Shown here piece by piece: positions 24,852 to 33,511 of a stretch of 64,000 nucleotides of DNA. The position numbers and the translations under genes are program-made. The DNA comes from Novosphingobium sp. KA1 (lineage in GTDB: Bacteria > Pseudomonadota > Alphaproteobacteria > Sphingomonadales > Sphingomonadaceae), in the NCBI RefSeq assembly GCF_017309955.1, contig NZ_CP021248.1, positions 496,001 to 560,000 of the forward strand. Reading direction: 5' to 3'. The notes below the pieces were generated by a model, which saw only the letters and a list, made by a program, of their open reading frames with translations, made no database searches and was not told where the DNA came from. How positions within the stretch are numbered: the first letter of the stretch is position 1; the number at the start of each line of letters is the position of its first letter.

Positions 24852-27394
24852 GCCGCGGCCCCATCCGATTGACCGTCCCACTGGTGCTCCCGGCCGCCTC
24901 CATCACCCAGGATCTGTACGGGGTCGACGCCGGCGAGTTCGCACACCGCTTCAAGCGGGCTGCGCCCGGCGCGCAGCAGCGCCTCGAAGGCGGCGACCTC
25001 TCCCGGCGCCGAGGTGTTGATCCAGTAGCTGAAGGGATCGACCACGAGCCTCGCGATGCCGAGGCCAAGCGGCGAATCTATGAACACCTCGGAATAGTTC
25101 GGCTTGGCGTTGCGGACCGATTTGAGGAGGTCAAGGACGAAGCCCGAATAGTCGAGGATCTTGTTGTCGACTGCCTTGTCGTAGGTCGAGCCCTGCAGCA
25201 GGAACTTCGTCGCCGCGTTCTCGAGGATCACCTGGCCGGTGCCGCCGAAGAGCGTCAGATCGTTCATGCTCTGAAGGACGATGCCGAAGCTGCCCTGGTA
25301 TTTGCGTGCCCGGCGATACCCCTGGCCGAAGGCCTCGGCGAGACGCGAGAGATCCTGCCCGTCGCTGCGTGTCATGAACTGCGCGGCCTCGTCGCACAGC
25401 ACGAAGCGGGGACGACCGCGATCGGAGAGGTAGAGCTCCTGGGTGACGGCGTTGACCACCACCATGACTATGACATTGAAGAGGTCCGGCAGTGCCTTGA
25501 GCCGTTCGAGCTCGAGCACGACGAACTCGTCGCTGCGGATATCGAACGTAGAGGGGCCGTTGAAGAAATGCCCATAGGCGCCTCCGGACCCGAAATCGCG
25601 CAGGTTGAAGGCGAGCTCGCGCGCGACGGGCACGAGATGCTCGACGCGGTCCAGATCCGACACGGCGTTCTCGGGATAGCGCCCCAGCCATTCGCGCACC
25701 GCATCGATGCCGTCCTCGCCGCGCCCGCCATCGACGGTCCACTGCACGGCCGACTTGAGGAGATTCCACTGCGAGGTGGTAACGGGTTTGCGGGTGGCGG
25801 CATTGGCCATTTCCGCGACGATCGCGACCGCCATGGCGATCGCCGACTGCTTGTCCTCGCCGTCGAGCGCGAGGCCCATGTCGAAGGGGTTGAGGACGAG
25901 CCGTTCCTCGCCGATGTCGATGTAGCGGCCCGAGCACAGGGTGCAGAGCTTGCGATAGCTGCCGCCGATATCGATGATCCGGATCAGCGCGCCTTGCGCA
26001 TAATATTGCTGGCACAGGTTGTTGAGCAGGAAGCTCTTGCCCGCACCAGACTCGGCCGAGACGATGAAGTTGTAGTTGTTGATCCTGGGATCGAAGAGGT
26101 CGAGCGTGATCAGCTGACCCTTGCGGCCGACGTAAAGCAGCGCCGGGCGCCCGCCCCCGCGAAAGTCAGTCTGCACCGGCGCCATCAGCGTCGCCGCCTT
26201 GACCGGCATCCGGAAGTCGCGCTCGAGCAGCTTCATCGTACGCTTTTCAGGGTAAAGCCCGAAAGGCAGGCTGGCGGCGAGCAGCACCGGTAGCAGATAG
26301 CTCTCCTCCTGGACCATGAACGGCAGCGGTTCGGACTCCCAAAGCCGCTTGGCACGCGCGGCCATGTCGCGCGCCTGGGCGCTGTCGCGGCCCAGCACCC
26401 ACATCGTCGGGATCACCGAGACGAACCGGCTGTTCGAAGCCTCGTCGAGGATCCAGCCGATCTCCTCGATCTGCTTGCCGACCTCGACCGCGAAGCTGCC
26501 CGCCGCCTTCTGCGCGGAAAGAATCTGCGCGCGCTTGTGAATCTCGAACTGCGAATGGTCGAACAATACCGAGAGACAGGAGAGGAACGGGCCACCGATC
26601 TGGTCGCTGTCCTCCGCGCTCCCGCGCATCCCGCCCATCAGCCGGTTGGCGCGCTCGGCGGTGATGCGCCGCGCGGGCGCCTTGGGCGTCAGGCAGCGTG
26701 CGACCTGGTTGCCGAGGAAAACTTCCGGCCCCTCGAAAAAGAGGTCCGGCCCCGCCTCGATGATCTGGCGGGCCACCGAGGGCGCGGGCATGCCGCCGAC
26801 GCCATCCTGCAGGAACACACCGGGCGCGGGCGCGAACACGCCGTTGAATATCCGGCGGTAGAAGCTGACGAGCTCGGATGGCGGCAGGCGGCGGATGCCC
26901 ATCTTCGCCAGTTGCTCCTCCACCTGACGGCGTAGGTCGGCGCCCAGCTTCACCCGCGTCTTCACCGCGAGGAACAGGCGAAAGTCACGCACCGGGATAC
27001 CGTGCAGGGAGTCGAGCCCGCGGGTGCCGGCGCGCAAATAGTCTGCGGTCCGCCGCGCCGAGGCCTGCACCAGCGGATCGGGTCGGACCTTGAGGTCGAG
27101 ATAGGCATCGAGCGCGGGGTCTATGAGCGGATCGGCGAAGGTGATGAGCTGCAGCACCGTGCCTTCGGGGAAGTGGATGTTGAGCAGGCCGAGCAGCGCC
27201 TGCTGGACATGGGCGAACATGTAGGCGGCGGGAACGAGCTCCCAGGCCTGGCCCCAGCCATCGTCGATGCACAGGAACGCCTCTTCCTTCTCGACCCAGG
27301 CCAGTATCGGCAGGAAGTCGGAATAGGCATCGCGCGTCACCGCCGCGCGCAGGCGCTGGTAGCTGAGGCCGCCCCGGTTATTTCGCGCGCTCAT
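24848..27394 (-). CDS. traC: Type IV secretion ATPase TraC (VirB4 family)
   Basis: An 848-aa cytoplasmic ATPase. The N-terminal TraC_F_IV domain (LPILAWVEKEEAFLCIDDGW) is followed by the P-loop SAESGAGKSFLLNNL near residue 450, and later a VLCDEAAQFM Walker B region with a conserved GxVLQSMNDLTLF-type block (GIVLQSMNDLTLFGG). It powers pilus assembly and substrate transport at the inner membrane. It overlaps traV and the following small gene by ATGA on both sides. Length matches the family. Confidence 0.96.
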   Translation of the reverse strand: MSARNNRGGLSYQRLRAAVTRDAYSDFLPILAWVEKEEAFLCIDDGWGQAWELVPAAYMFAHVQQALLGLLNIHFPEGTVLQLITFADPLIDPALDAYLDLKVRPDPLVQASARRTADYLRAGTRGLDSLHGIPVRDFRLFLAVKTRVKLGADLRRQVEEQLAKMGIRRLPPSELVSFYRRIFNGVFAPAPGVFLQDGVGGMPAPSVARQIIEAGPDLFFEGPEVFLGNQVARCLTPKAPARRITAERANRLMGGMRGSAEDSDQIGGPFLSCLSVLFDHSQFEIHKRAQILSAQKAAGSFAVEVGKQIEEIGWILDEASNSRFVSVIPTMWVLGRDSAQARDMAARAKRLWESEPLPFMVQEESYLLPVLLAASLPFGLYPEKRTMKLLERDFRMPVKAATLMAPVQTDFRGGGRPALLYVGRKGQLITLDLFDPRINNYNFIVSAESGAGKSFLLNNLCQQYYAQGALIRIIDIGGSYRKLCTLCSGRYIDIGEERLVLNPFDMGLALDGEDKQSAIAMAVAIVAEMANAATRKPVTTSQWNLLKSAVQWTVDGGRGEDGIDAVREWLGRYPENAVSDLDRVEHLVPVARELAFNLRDFGSGGAYGHFFNGPSTFDIRSDEFVVLELERLKALPDLFNVIVMVVVNAVTQELYLSDRGRPRFVLCDEAAQFMTRSDGQDLSRLAEAFGQGYRRARKYQGSFGIVLQSMNDLTLFGGTGQVILENAATKFLLQGSTYDKAVDNKILDYSGFVLDLLKSVRNAKPNYSEVFIDSPLGLGIARLVVDPFSYWINTSAPGEVAAFEALLRAGRSPLEAVCELAGVDPVQILGDGGGREHQWDGQSDGAAA

Positions 27395-27999
27395 GGCCGG
27401 CTCTCCGGTTCGAGGGCATCGTGGCTTGCACCGGCGGCCGGCTCAGCGGTTCCTGCCGGATCGCTCTCACGCGTGGTGCGCAGCACCGGCGGCGCGGGAA
27501 CCCGGCCGCCGGGTTCGACGAGATAGTCGCCGACGACCCATGCGGGCCTATCGACGATCGAATAGATGTAGCGCGGCATGTAGAGGCGACCCGGCCGATG
27601 CTTGTCCGCATAGGGCAGGATCAGCGTGCGCACCGTGCGCGAGGGCCGCAGCATCGGCGAGGACGGGCCCTCGACCACTGCGCCGATATTGGGCTGTGCG
27701 GGTTCGGCAAGGCCAGGATTCTTTGCATCGCGGCGCTTGGGCCCTGCTGCCCCTGGCGCTTTTCCCGTCCGGAGCAGCTTGCGATCGTTGGTGACGGCCG
27801 GATCCGATTTGGACGGCCTTCCGGCCAGCGCGTCGGCATAGGCCTGATCGGGATGGATGCACTGGCCATGGTCGCTGTTCTTGCAGGAGAACTTCTCGCT
27901 ATAGGGCGACATCACCGAGCCGACCGCCGCGCAGCCCGACAGGGACAGGCCAATGAGGGGGAAGGGGAGAGCCAGCAATGCGGGACGTGGCATGGTCAT
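27391..27999 (-). CDS. traV: Type IV conjugative transfer lipoprotein TraV
   Basis: A 202-aa outer-membrane lipoprotein. The lipobox LSLSGC lies near residue 18-23, followed by SPYSEKFSCKNSDHGQCIHP, the cysteine-bearing TraV core. The middle is Pro/Lys-rich and the C-terminal block (MPRYIYSIVDRPAWVVGDYL) is typical. TraV anchors the TraB/TraK core complex in the outer membrane (VirB7-like). Start ATG at 27999; a second ATG two codons in is equally possible. Confidence 0.92.
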   Translation of the reverse strand: MTMPRPALLALPFPLIGLSLSGCAAVGSVMSPYSEKFSCKNSDHGQCIHPDQAYADALAGRPSKSDPAVTNDRKLLRTGKAPGAAGPKRRDAKNPGLAEPAQPNIGAVVEGPSSPMLRPSRTVRTLILPYADKHRPGRLYMPRYIYSIVDRPAWVVGDYLVEPGGRVPAPPVLRTTRESDPAGTAEPAAGASHDALEPESRP

Positions 28000-28023
28000 G
28001 TTCCTGTCTCCGGTTGGCGAGGG

Positions 28024-29370
28024 TTAGAACTTGGCAGTGGCGCCGGGCTTGATCTCGAGGGTCACGCCCTCCTGGATCACCACGACGACGTCCTTGGCGG
28101 CGCCGACCTCAACGATGGGGCCCGCCTGCCGGGCGAGATCGAGATAGAAATCGGTGAGTTTGTCCGAAGACTTGGAAAGGCCCCCGGCGATGCCGGTCTT
28201 GGCGGCGTCCGCGGCATCGAGCGTGCGTACCGAACCCAGCGCGGAGGTCGACGTGCTGCCGAACGTACTTTCGACCGATTGCGAAATGCCGCTGATGGTG
28301 CCGGCGATGAAGGCACGGGCGAGCGTCGCGCCGGCGCGGGTCACGACCTTCCCCGACAGGCCCTTCTTGCCGTCGGTGTCGACGAAGAAGCCTTTGACGG
28401 GCTGATCGACCACCGAATGCTCGTCGAAATCGACACACGACAGCGAGACGAGCTGGATTTCCACCCGCTCCTTGGCGAGGCTGCCGGTGGCGTTGCCGAT
28501 GACGAAGCAGCCGGCAAGGTTGGCTTTGACCTCATTGGGCAGAACCGCGGGCGCCTGGACCCTCGCGATGATCGGCTCGGGATTGCTCGTGGCGTCCCGG
28601 CTGGCCAGCGCGTCGATCCCGGTCAGGAGCCGCGCCTTCATGAAACCAGGCGGTAAATAGATCGTCCGATTCTTTTTTTTGGACGAGGCCGAGACGTCGG
28701 CCACGCCCTGCGGCCCGCCCGTGCTTACGATCGCACCCGTCGCCGAGCCGATCGCGCCGATCGTCTTCTCGACCGGCGGGGCGGGCGGCGCCACAGATAC
28801 GGGACCGGTCGGCGGCGCGGGCAATCTGTCGGCATCCGCGGAAATGTCCCCGGTCTCGGGAGGATAGAGCAGGGCCGGGACGGTGTCCGGCAGCGCGGGC
28901 GGCAGATCGCCATCGCTGCCCTGGGCAGCCGCGGGCGACTTGCTGCCGGGAACCACCTTGCCTTCCTCGATGGCGCTCACCCGGTCCCCGAGCAGCTGCT
29001 GGCCATCGAGCACTTTCTTGAGGTCACCGCGCAGCTTCACCTCGAGACTGTCGCCGCGCAGGCCCGCGCCCATGTTGAGCGAGGCGGCGGGATCGGCACT
29101 CTTCACCTCTTCCTTGCGCCCGGAAGCCATATAGAGCGCAACCCCCAGTGCACCGACGGCAACGGCGACGGCGAGCTGGCGCGCGCGCAGCTTCTGCTTC
29201 GCGGACAACCGGTTCCACTGTGCTTTCCAGTCGGGGAAACCAAAGGGTGCGCCAATTCCAGCACGGCCCAGCACGTCCTCCCCTTCGCGCGCGGCCTGTT
29301 CGGCCAGGTGCGCCTGGTAGGCCGAACGCGGCTCAGGGGTGCCCGTGGCCTTGTCGTCCGGGCCGTTCAT
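28024..29370 (-). CDS. traB: Conjugal transfer core protein TraB (VirB10-like)
   Basis: A 448-aa protein with a cytoplasmic N-terminus, one membrane segment (QLAVAVAVGALGVALYMASG), a Pro-rich periplasmic stretch and a C-terminal VirB10/TraB beta-barrel region (residues 240-448, with IYLPPGFMKARLLTGIDALA and GCFVIGNATGSLAKERVEIQ). It spans both membranes and links the inner-membrane ATPases to the outer core. It overlaps traK by ATGA and lies 24 bp before traV. Confidence 0.94.
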   Translation of the reverse strand: MNGPDDKATGTPEPRSAYQAHLAEQAAREGEDVLGRAGIGAPFGFPDWKAQWNRLSAKQKLRARQLAVAVAVGALGVALYMASGRKEEVKSADPAASLNMGAGLRGDSLEVKLRGDLKKVLDGQQLLGDRVSAIEEGKVVPGSKSPAAAQGSDGDLPPALPDTVPALLYPPETGDISADADRLPAPPTGPVSVAPPAPPVEKTIGAIGSATGAIVSTGGPQGVADVSASSKKKNRTIYLPPGFMKARLLTGIDALASRDATSNPEPIIARVQAPAVLPNEVKANLAGCFVIGNATGSLAKERVEIQLVSLSCVDFDEHSVVDQPVKGFFVDTDGKKGLSGKVVTRAGATLARAFIAGTISGISQSVESTFGSTSTSALGSVRTLDAADAAKTGIAGGLSKSSDKLTDFYLDLARQAGPIVEVGAAKDVVVVIQEGVTLEIKPGATAKF

Positions 29371-30155
29371 TGCATTGCTCCCCGGCGCACGACTACGAGG
29401 CGGGCGGTTTCTCCGGCGGCCAGGCGCACCCGATCGAGGGTGATCGCGAAGATACGCTCACCGAGACCGGCATCGACCAGCTGGCGTTCGTCGAGTACGA
29501 TCGGCGCGGCGGCCTGTAGCCGGTATTCCGAAGCGGAAAGCCCGGTGCCTTCGATGGCGATCCGGCGCTGCTCGGTCAGCGAAAGGGCGGGCAGAGACGC
29601 AGGCCGTATCACCGTGTCCGATGGCGCGACTTCGCTGAAACTCGCCGGGACATGATCGTCGAGGAGCGCCATCGTCACCGAGACCGCGCGGTCCTCGTCG
29701 GCGAGCGCGGCGAGCAGATCGCTGTTCGCCTGCGCGCGCTGGCGGGCGCCCGGCACCAGCAGCACGGTCTGCGCCGGGATCTCGGCGGGTTCGGCATAGA
29801 GCGGATAGGTCGCGCCATTGCAGGTGACGAAGAATTCTGCAGGCTGGGTGACATAGGTCCGCGTGACCTGGCCGGCGTCGTCGGCCTCGCGGGTCAGGAA
29901 CTTGATCCAGGCGTCCGCGCCGCCCTTCTCGACGGCGAGACCCTTCTCGACCGAGAACTTGACGTCCTCGATCTCGCCGCCTTCGCAAACGACATGATTG
30001 ATGTCGCGGTTGGAGAGGCGGATATGGCTGGTCTGGTCCGGTAGGGCCTGGATACCCTGTGCCGATGCCGATGCTGATGCCGGCGCTGCCAGGAGCAGCA
30101 GGCAGAGCATCGGGGCGCGGCGCAACGACGCGCAGGGGTCAGCGTGTTTCGGCAT
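29367..30155 (-). CDS. traK: Conjugal transfer secretin-like protein TraK (VirB9-like)
   Basis: A 262-aa exported protein with a signal peptide (MLCLLLLAAPASASASA) and the TraK pattern: ALPDQTSHIRLSNRDINHVV, then CEGGEIEDVKFSVEKGLAVE, FFVTCNGATYPLYAEPAEIP and VLLVPG. It forms the outer-membrane core ring with TraV and TraB. The start overlaps traE by 17 bp. Confidence 0.93.
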   Translation of the reverse strand: MPKHADPCASLRRAPMLCLLLLAAPASASASAQGIQALPDQTSHIRLSNRDINHVVCEGGEIEDVKFSVEKGLAVEKGGADAWIKFLTREADDAGQVTRTYVTQPAEFFVTCNGATYPLYAEPAEIPAQTVLLVPGARQRAQANSDLLAALADEDRAVSVTMALLDDHVPASFSEVAPSDTVIRPASLPALSLTEQRRIAIEGTGLSASEYRLQAAAPIVLDERQLVDAGLGERIFAITLDRVRLAAGETARLVVVRRGAMQ

Positions 30156-30774
30156 CGAACTGCTCCTCGGAAAGGCGGGTCAGCCAGAAGCGGCCATTCT
30201 CGATCCGGTAGCCGATCCGCAGAACGCCCCGGAATTTGCGGATCACCCCGCCGATGACGCGGACTTTCTCCACCGGCACGAGGATCTCATGCGGCGTCCA
30301 GCGCACCGGCTGGTCACCCCGGATGTAGGTGGCGATCGACAGCGTTGGATTGTCGGCCAGTTCGTCGAGCACGCCGTTCAGGCTGTCGCGCATCGCGCCA
30401 TAGGCGGACGGATGGACAAGCCCGAGAAGCTCCTGGAACTGGCGGTCGGCCGAATAGGCCGACCATGTTCCCGACAGCGCGACGATGTTGCGCGTCATCG
30501 CGACGAGATAGGCTTCGGACGGCTTGCTGCCCGAGACGTAGAGATCGCCGGTGGCGCCGAAGGGCACGACCACGGTGCGCGCGTTCTGGTTGGTCGTGTA
30601 GATGACCGCTCCCAACACGAGCGTGACGCCGAACATGCCGGCCACCGCGACCTTGAGCAGCCGGTTCTCCTCGAAGAGGTTGGCCGAGCCCTGCAGATAG
30701 CGATGGATGCCGAAACTCGCCGGTTTGCCCAGCAGCGGATCTTCGGCCTTTCGCTTGCGTGAGAGGATACCCAT
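30139..30774 (-). CDS. traE: Conjugal transfer protein TraE (VirB5/8-like inner membrane)
   Basis: A 211-aa protein starting MGILSRKRKAEDPLLGKPAS. The cytoplasmic N-terminus is followed by one membrane segment (VAVAGMFGVTLVLGAVIYTT) and a periplasmic domain ending FRGVLRIGYRIENGRFWLTR. This is the TraE family of F-type systems, an essential pilus-assembly component. The frame is open far upstream, but this start gives the normal length and lies 5 bp after the traL stop. Confidence 0.93.
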   Translation of the reverse strand: MGILSRKRKAEDPLLGKPASFGIHRYLQGSANLFEENRLLKVAVAGMFGVTLVLGAVIYTTNQNARTVVVPFGATGDLYVSGSKPSEAYLVAMTRNIVALSGTWSAYSADRQFQELLGLVHPSAYGAMRDSLNGVLDELADNPTLSIATYIRGDQPVRWTPHEILVPVEKVRVIGGVIRKFRGVLRIGYRIENGRFWLTRLSEEQFDAETR

Positions 30775-30779
30775 CGCGC

Positions 30780-31046
30780 CTACTCGAAGAAGCGGGTCTG
30801 CGTCGGACCCGGATAATGGGGGAAGGAGACCAGGCCCCAGCGCCAGGCCAGATGGGACAGGTAGCCCCTGGGCTTGCTTCGCTTCCATGGGATGAAAAGG
30901 AGAAGGGCGGCGATGAGCGCCCAGCCGACAAATCCGCCCACGATCGCGGCCACGAAGACGCTCGAGGTCGCGAGCAGGAACTCGTCCGATCCGAACCACA
31001 GGATCTGGACCGGCCGATGCAGATATTGCGGAAGGCGCTCGTCCAT
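30780..31046 (-). CDS. traL: Type IV conjugative transfer protein TraL (VirB3-like)
   Basis: An 88-aa protein starting MDERLPQYLHRPVQILWFGS at 31046, with a purine-rich AGGAGAAGGG site just upstream. It has a membrane hairpin (LLATSSVFVAAIVGGFVGWA, then LIAALLLFIPW) and the YLSHLAWRWG block typical of TraL. It works with TraE in pilin assembly at the inner membrane. Confidence 0.93.
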   Translation of the reverse strand: MDERLPQYLHRPVQILWFGSDEFLLATSSVFVAAIVGGFVGWALIAALLLFIPWKRSKPRGYLSHLAWRWGLVSFPHYPGPTQTRFFE

Positions 31047-31069
31047 GTGCCCTTCTCCTCCTGCTTCAT

Positions 31070-31114
31070 GACACCTTGCGAAGGTGTCGGTTTCCGAGGG
31101 CCGACCATCGGCCC
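31070..31114. promoter_or_regulatory. Two hairpins between traA and traL
   Basis: Two perfect inverted repeats lie in the 132-bp traA-traL gap: GACACCTT-GCG-AAGGTGTC at 31070-31088 and GGGCCGA-CCA-TCGGCCC at 31098-31114. Neither has a clean T-tract on the - strand. They may stabilise the pilin message or partly stop transcription, giving more TraA than downstream proteins. Confidence 0.5.
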
Positions 31115-31178
31115 CCAGCACGGTGCCGGCGCGGGACGGACCTGGCGGATCAGCCAGGTGCGCTCCGCGCCCTGCGTC

Positions 31179-31493
31179 TCAGACGACCATCCCGAAAGTC
31201 TGGAGGATGGAATCCGCCTTGATCAGGCAGACGGCCGCGACGATGGTCGGGATGCCGATCATGATGTTCGAGAAGAGGCGCGAGACGCCGAACAGGAAGG
31301 CGGCGACGCCGCCCACGAAGCCCAGCGGGCCCTTCACGCCCTTGTTCACGACGATATCGTAGATGTCGTAGCCGAGATCGCCCTGGGCCGGCGCCGAGAA
31401 GGCATGGGCCGGGCCGGCAATCAGGGCCATCACGCCCAAAGGGAGGCCGATATTCGCAGCCGCGAGAGCCTTTTTACCGAATGTACGCATCAT
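31179..31493 (-). CDS. traA: Pilin precursor TraA (VirB2-like)
   Basis: A 104-aa precursor starting MMRTFGKKALAAANIGLPLG. The long leader ends near AGPAHA. The mature part (from about FSAPAQGDLGYDIYDIVVNK) has two hydrophobic segments, GPLGFVGGVAAFLFGVSRLF and IMIGIPTIVAAVCLIKADSI, the usual pilin hairpin. It polymerises into the conjugative pilus. A second in-frame ATG is one codon in. The neighbouring S26 peptidase may process it. Confidence 0.88.
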   Translation of the reverse strand: MMRTFGKKALAAANIGLPLGVMALIAGPAHAFSAPAQGDLGYDIYDIVVNKGVKGPLGFVGGVAAFLFGVSRLFSNIMIGIPTIVAAVCLIKADSILQTFGMVV

Positions 31494-31509
31494 GGCATTG
31501 CTCCAAGAA

Positions 31510-31581
31510 GGAGCCGTCCGGACATTCGCCTGCCGGCATCGACTGGGATCGGTGTCGGCCGGGGCGTCGGTGGACGGCTCC
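31510..31581. promoter_or_regulatory. Long-range inverted repeat in the traA leader
   Basis: GGAGCCGTCC at 31510-31519 pairs perfectly with GGACGGCTCC at 31572-31581, 52 bases apart, in the gap between dsbC and traA. On the transcribed strand the distal arm is followed by TTCTTGGAGC, which runs into the traA ribosome site. It could form an attenuator or translation switch for the pilin gene. Confidence 0.4.
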
Positions 31582-31689
31582 ATGAGCCCGCCGCCGCCGG
31601 CATCCTGGTTCATCCGCCGGGCCGGGATCGGCGCAGGCTGGATGCCCTCCGGAAAGAGATCGTCGCTTCGCCCGACGGTGCGCGAGAGC

Positions 31690-32640
31690 TCAGCGCGGCG
31701 CATCGGTGGCGATCTTCGCCAGGGCGGGCTTCGCGTGCCGGTCGAGAAACGCCTCGAGCTCGGCCTGCTGGAAGCCCGAGATGAGCTTGCCGTCCGCAAT
31801 GAGGGTCGGCGTTCCCGAGATACCCACCCTGGCGACCAGTTCGGCATCGGCGGCGACCTTGTCGTGGCCGGCCGCGCACTGGCGAAGGGTCGGCGGGGTC
31901 TGGCCCGAATAGGCGGCCCTGAACGCTGCCTCGCGATCGGGCGAGCACAGGATATGCTCTGCCTTGGCCGCTGCGGTCGGGTGGATGCCGCTCACGAAGA
32001 AGATGAGGCGCCGGACCGGCTTACCCTCCGCCCCCTTGGCGTTCCAGTAGCGGTCGAGCGCCTGGCAGTAGGGGCAGTCGGGGTCGGTGAACTCGATCAC
32101 CGTCGGCGCATCGACCGGACCGATCGCCAGGGCCTTGGCTGGATCGATCGCCTTTAGGCGCCGGCTTGCGCCCTGTTCCTGGGCACGCGCCGTCAGGTTC
32201 ACGCCATTACGATCGTAGACCGTGGCAAACAGCAGGTGTTCGCTCTGCGGTGCGAAATAGATGATCTTGCCGCCCGCCGTGGCCTGATAGAGAGGCCCTT
32301 CGACCGGGGCGGGACCGAAGTCCTCGAAGCGCAGGTTGGTGAAGGTCTGGTGCAACTGCTGCTCGGCTTCAGCCTTTGCATCTCCCAGCAAATCTCCCTT
32401 CGTCGGACCTTGGGCCGCGACTACGGGCTGGTTCGATGCCTGATCCGGCTCACCGGCATGGGCGGAGACAGCCGACATGAGCGCCAGCCCTGCGGCACCA
32501 GCCACGCTTGGAAATAAACCCGGCCGCTTCGGCCATGTTGATTTCGCGAGCAGGCCTTCCCGTTGCGCCGTAGCGTGCCCGGTTCCGAGGACAGGAGCTA
32601 ACTTGGCGGTCATCGCCAATTCACGAGGATTGTGGAACAT
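31690..32640 (-). CDS. dsbC: DsbC-family thiol:disulfide interchange protein
   Basis: A 316-aa protein, first gene of the transfer operon. I chose the ATG at 32640 because a strong AAGGAGG site (32650-32656) lies 9 bp upstream. Residues 45-62 (SVAGAAGLALMSAVSAHA) look like a signal segment, preceded by an unusually long basic N-terminus. The DsbC dimerisation region is followed by a thioredoxin fold with C189-P-Y-C192 (FTDPDCPYCQALDRYW) and a cis-Pro region SGTPTLIADGKLISGF. It isomerises disulfides in the periplasm, probably for TraN, TraU and TraH. Confidence 0.92.
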   Translation of the reverse strand: MFHNPRELAMTAKLAPVLGTGHATAQREGLLAKSTWPKRPGLFPSVAGAAGLALMSAVSAHAGEPDQASNQPVVAAQGPTKGDLLGDAKAEAEQQLHQTFTNLRFEDFGPAPVEGPLYQATAGGKIIYFAPQSEHLLFATVYDRNGVNLTARAQEQGASRRLKAIDPAKALAIGPVDAPTVIEFTDPDCPYCQALDRYWNAKGAEGKPVRRLIFFVSGIHPTAAAKAEHILCSPDREAAFRAAYSGQTPPTLRQCAAGHDKVAADAELVARVGISGTPTLIADGKLISGFQQAELEAFLDRHAKPALAKIATDAPR

Positions 32641-32649
32641 TGGCACACG

Positions 32650-32656
32650 CCTCCTT
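32650..32656 (-). promoter_or_regulatory. Strong ribosome-binding site deciding the dsbC start
   Basis: AAGGAGG on the - strand, 9 bases before the ATG at 32640 and only 3 before a GTG at 32646. The spacing favours the ATG. Confidence 0.7.
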
Positions 32657-32947
32657 CTTCCGGCGCGTGCGATTCCGCGCGCCGGCTTTCGTCATGCGGT
32701 TCTGGCTGGGAGCGTGGTTTGGGCTGCGCTCGCCTTCCCCGTGGTGATCGGATGGATGAAGGATGAAGCGAAGAAATAACCCGCACAATAGGCAGGGTAC
32801 TGAGATGCCGGTTCGGAAATACAGTGCCGGAATCGGCACGTCAGTTCCGCTTTTCGTGCCCTGCGACGTCGATTTTACCGTCTTGTCTGTCGGAGCGCTG
32901 TCGCACGACGGTTCGCTTCGATTGCGAATCAGCCAGGGAGCCTCGGC
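32657..32947. other. Divergent promoter region between the tra operon and the XRE/lasso side
   Basis: About 290 bp without a convincing gene. One + frame ending at 32779 reads a hydrophobic HAVLAGSVVWAALAFPVVIG segment, but no start codon or ribosome site fits it. The stretch probably holds the promoter for the whole transfer operon on the - strand and one for the small + strand gene at 32948. I could not pick out -35/-10 boxes with confidence. Confidence 0.4.
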
Positions 32948-33370
32948 ATGAGGACTTCGAGAACATACAAGCTGCAGCTCTCAGGGCAGGGCATCGATCA
33001 GTTCCTCGCCTGCCATTGCCGGGTTGCGCGCCTGGCGAAGGAATTCATCCCCTATGGCATGACCCTCTATGTCGCCATGAGCCTGCTCGAAGCGAGCGAC
33101 CCGGCCGATATCGCTGCCGAGCTGGAATCCCCGGTGTGCAATGCGCTCGGTGGTTCCTCGAACCGCTTCGTGGGGACGACGTCACACCTTGCCGATCTAG
33201 TTGAGCAGGTTGGCGCGCGCCTCGCCGATAGTGGCCACTGTGGTCGATCCATAGCGACATGGCGCCTTTATAATGTCGGGCTCAGTCTGCTGCTGAGTTC
33301 CGAGGACGGGGAGCTACAGGCCGCCTATCGAAGAGCCGCCCAGACCATTCCGGTCCGGCGATCGCGCTGA
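32948..33370 (+). CDS. Unknown protein beside the transfer operon (140 aa)
   Basis: It begins MRTSRTYKLQLSGQGIDQFL and has a Cys/His patch (LACHCRVARLAKEF), a central acidic helix region and a closing basic tail. It has no signal peptide or membrane segment and no family is recognised. It lies divergent from dsbC and upstream of the XRE gene on the same strand. A role in control of the transfer region is possible from position only. Confidence 0.55.
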   Translation: MRTSRTYKLQLSGQGIDQFLACHCRVARLAKEFIPYGMTLYVAMSLLEASDPADIAAELESPVCNALGGSSNRFVGTTSHLADLVEQVGARLADSGHCGRSIATWRLYNVGLSLLLSSEDGELQAAYRRAAQTIPVRRSR

Positions 33371-33402
33371 TACCGACTATCCGTAGGGATTATTTGAATA
33401 AT

Positions 33403-33419
33403 GCTTTCACCATGAAAGC
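33403..33419. promoter_or_regulatory. Palindromic operator candidate, copy 1 (upstream of XRE gene)
   Basis: GCTTTCA-CCA-TGAAAGC, a perfect 7-bp inverted repeat with a 3-base centre, extendable to 10 bp with one mismatch. Its core TTTCACCATGAAAGC (33405-33419) recurs base for base upstream of the lasso precursor gene at 34631-34645. It ends 92 bp before the XRE start. Confidence 0.7.
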
Positions 33420-33511
33420 GTTACCGGATTGACGTTTGGCGTAACGAACAACATTTTCTCCGAACTGGGCTGTGCACGGGAGCTTTGAGCCATTGGCAGG
33501 GAGATCTTGTC

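Noticed and set aside
24869..26293. 474-codon open frame on the + strand across traC
   Set aside because: It mirrors the GC-rich traC gene in the antisense direction; its product is a His/Gly/Asp-rich mix with no family pattern, while traC has clear motifs.
32477..32779. 100-codon + strand frame opposite the start of dsbC, ending in a hydrophobic segment
   Set aside because: No start codon or ribosome site fits outside dsbC, and the first part is dsbC read backwards.
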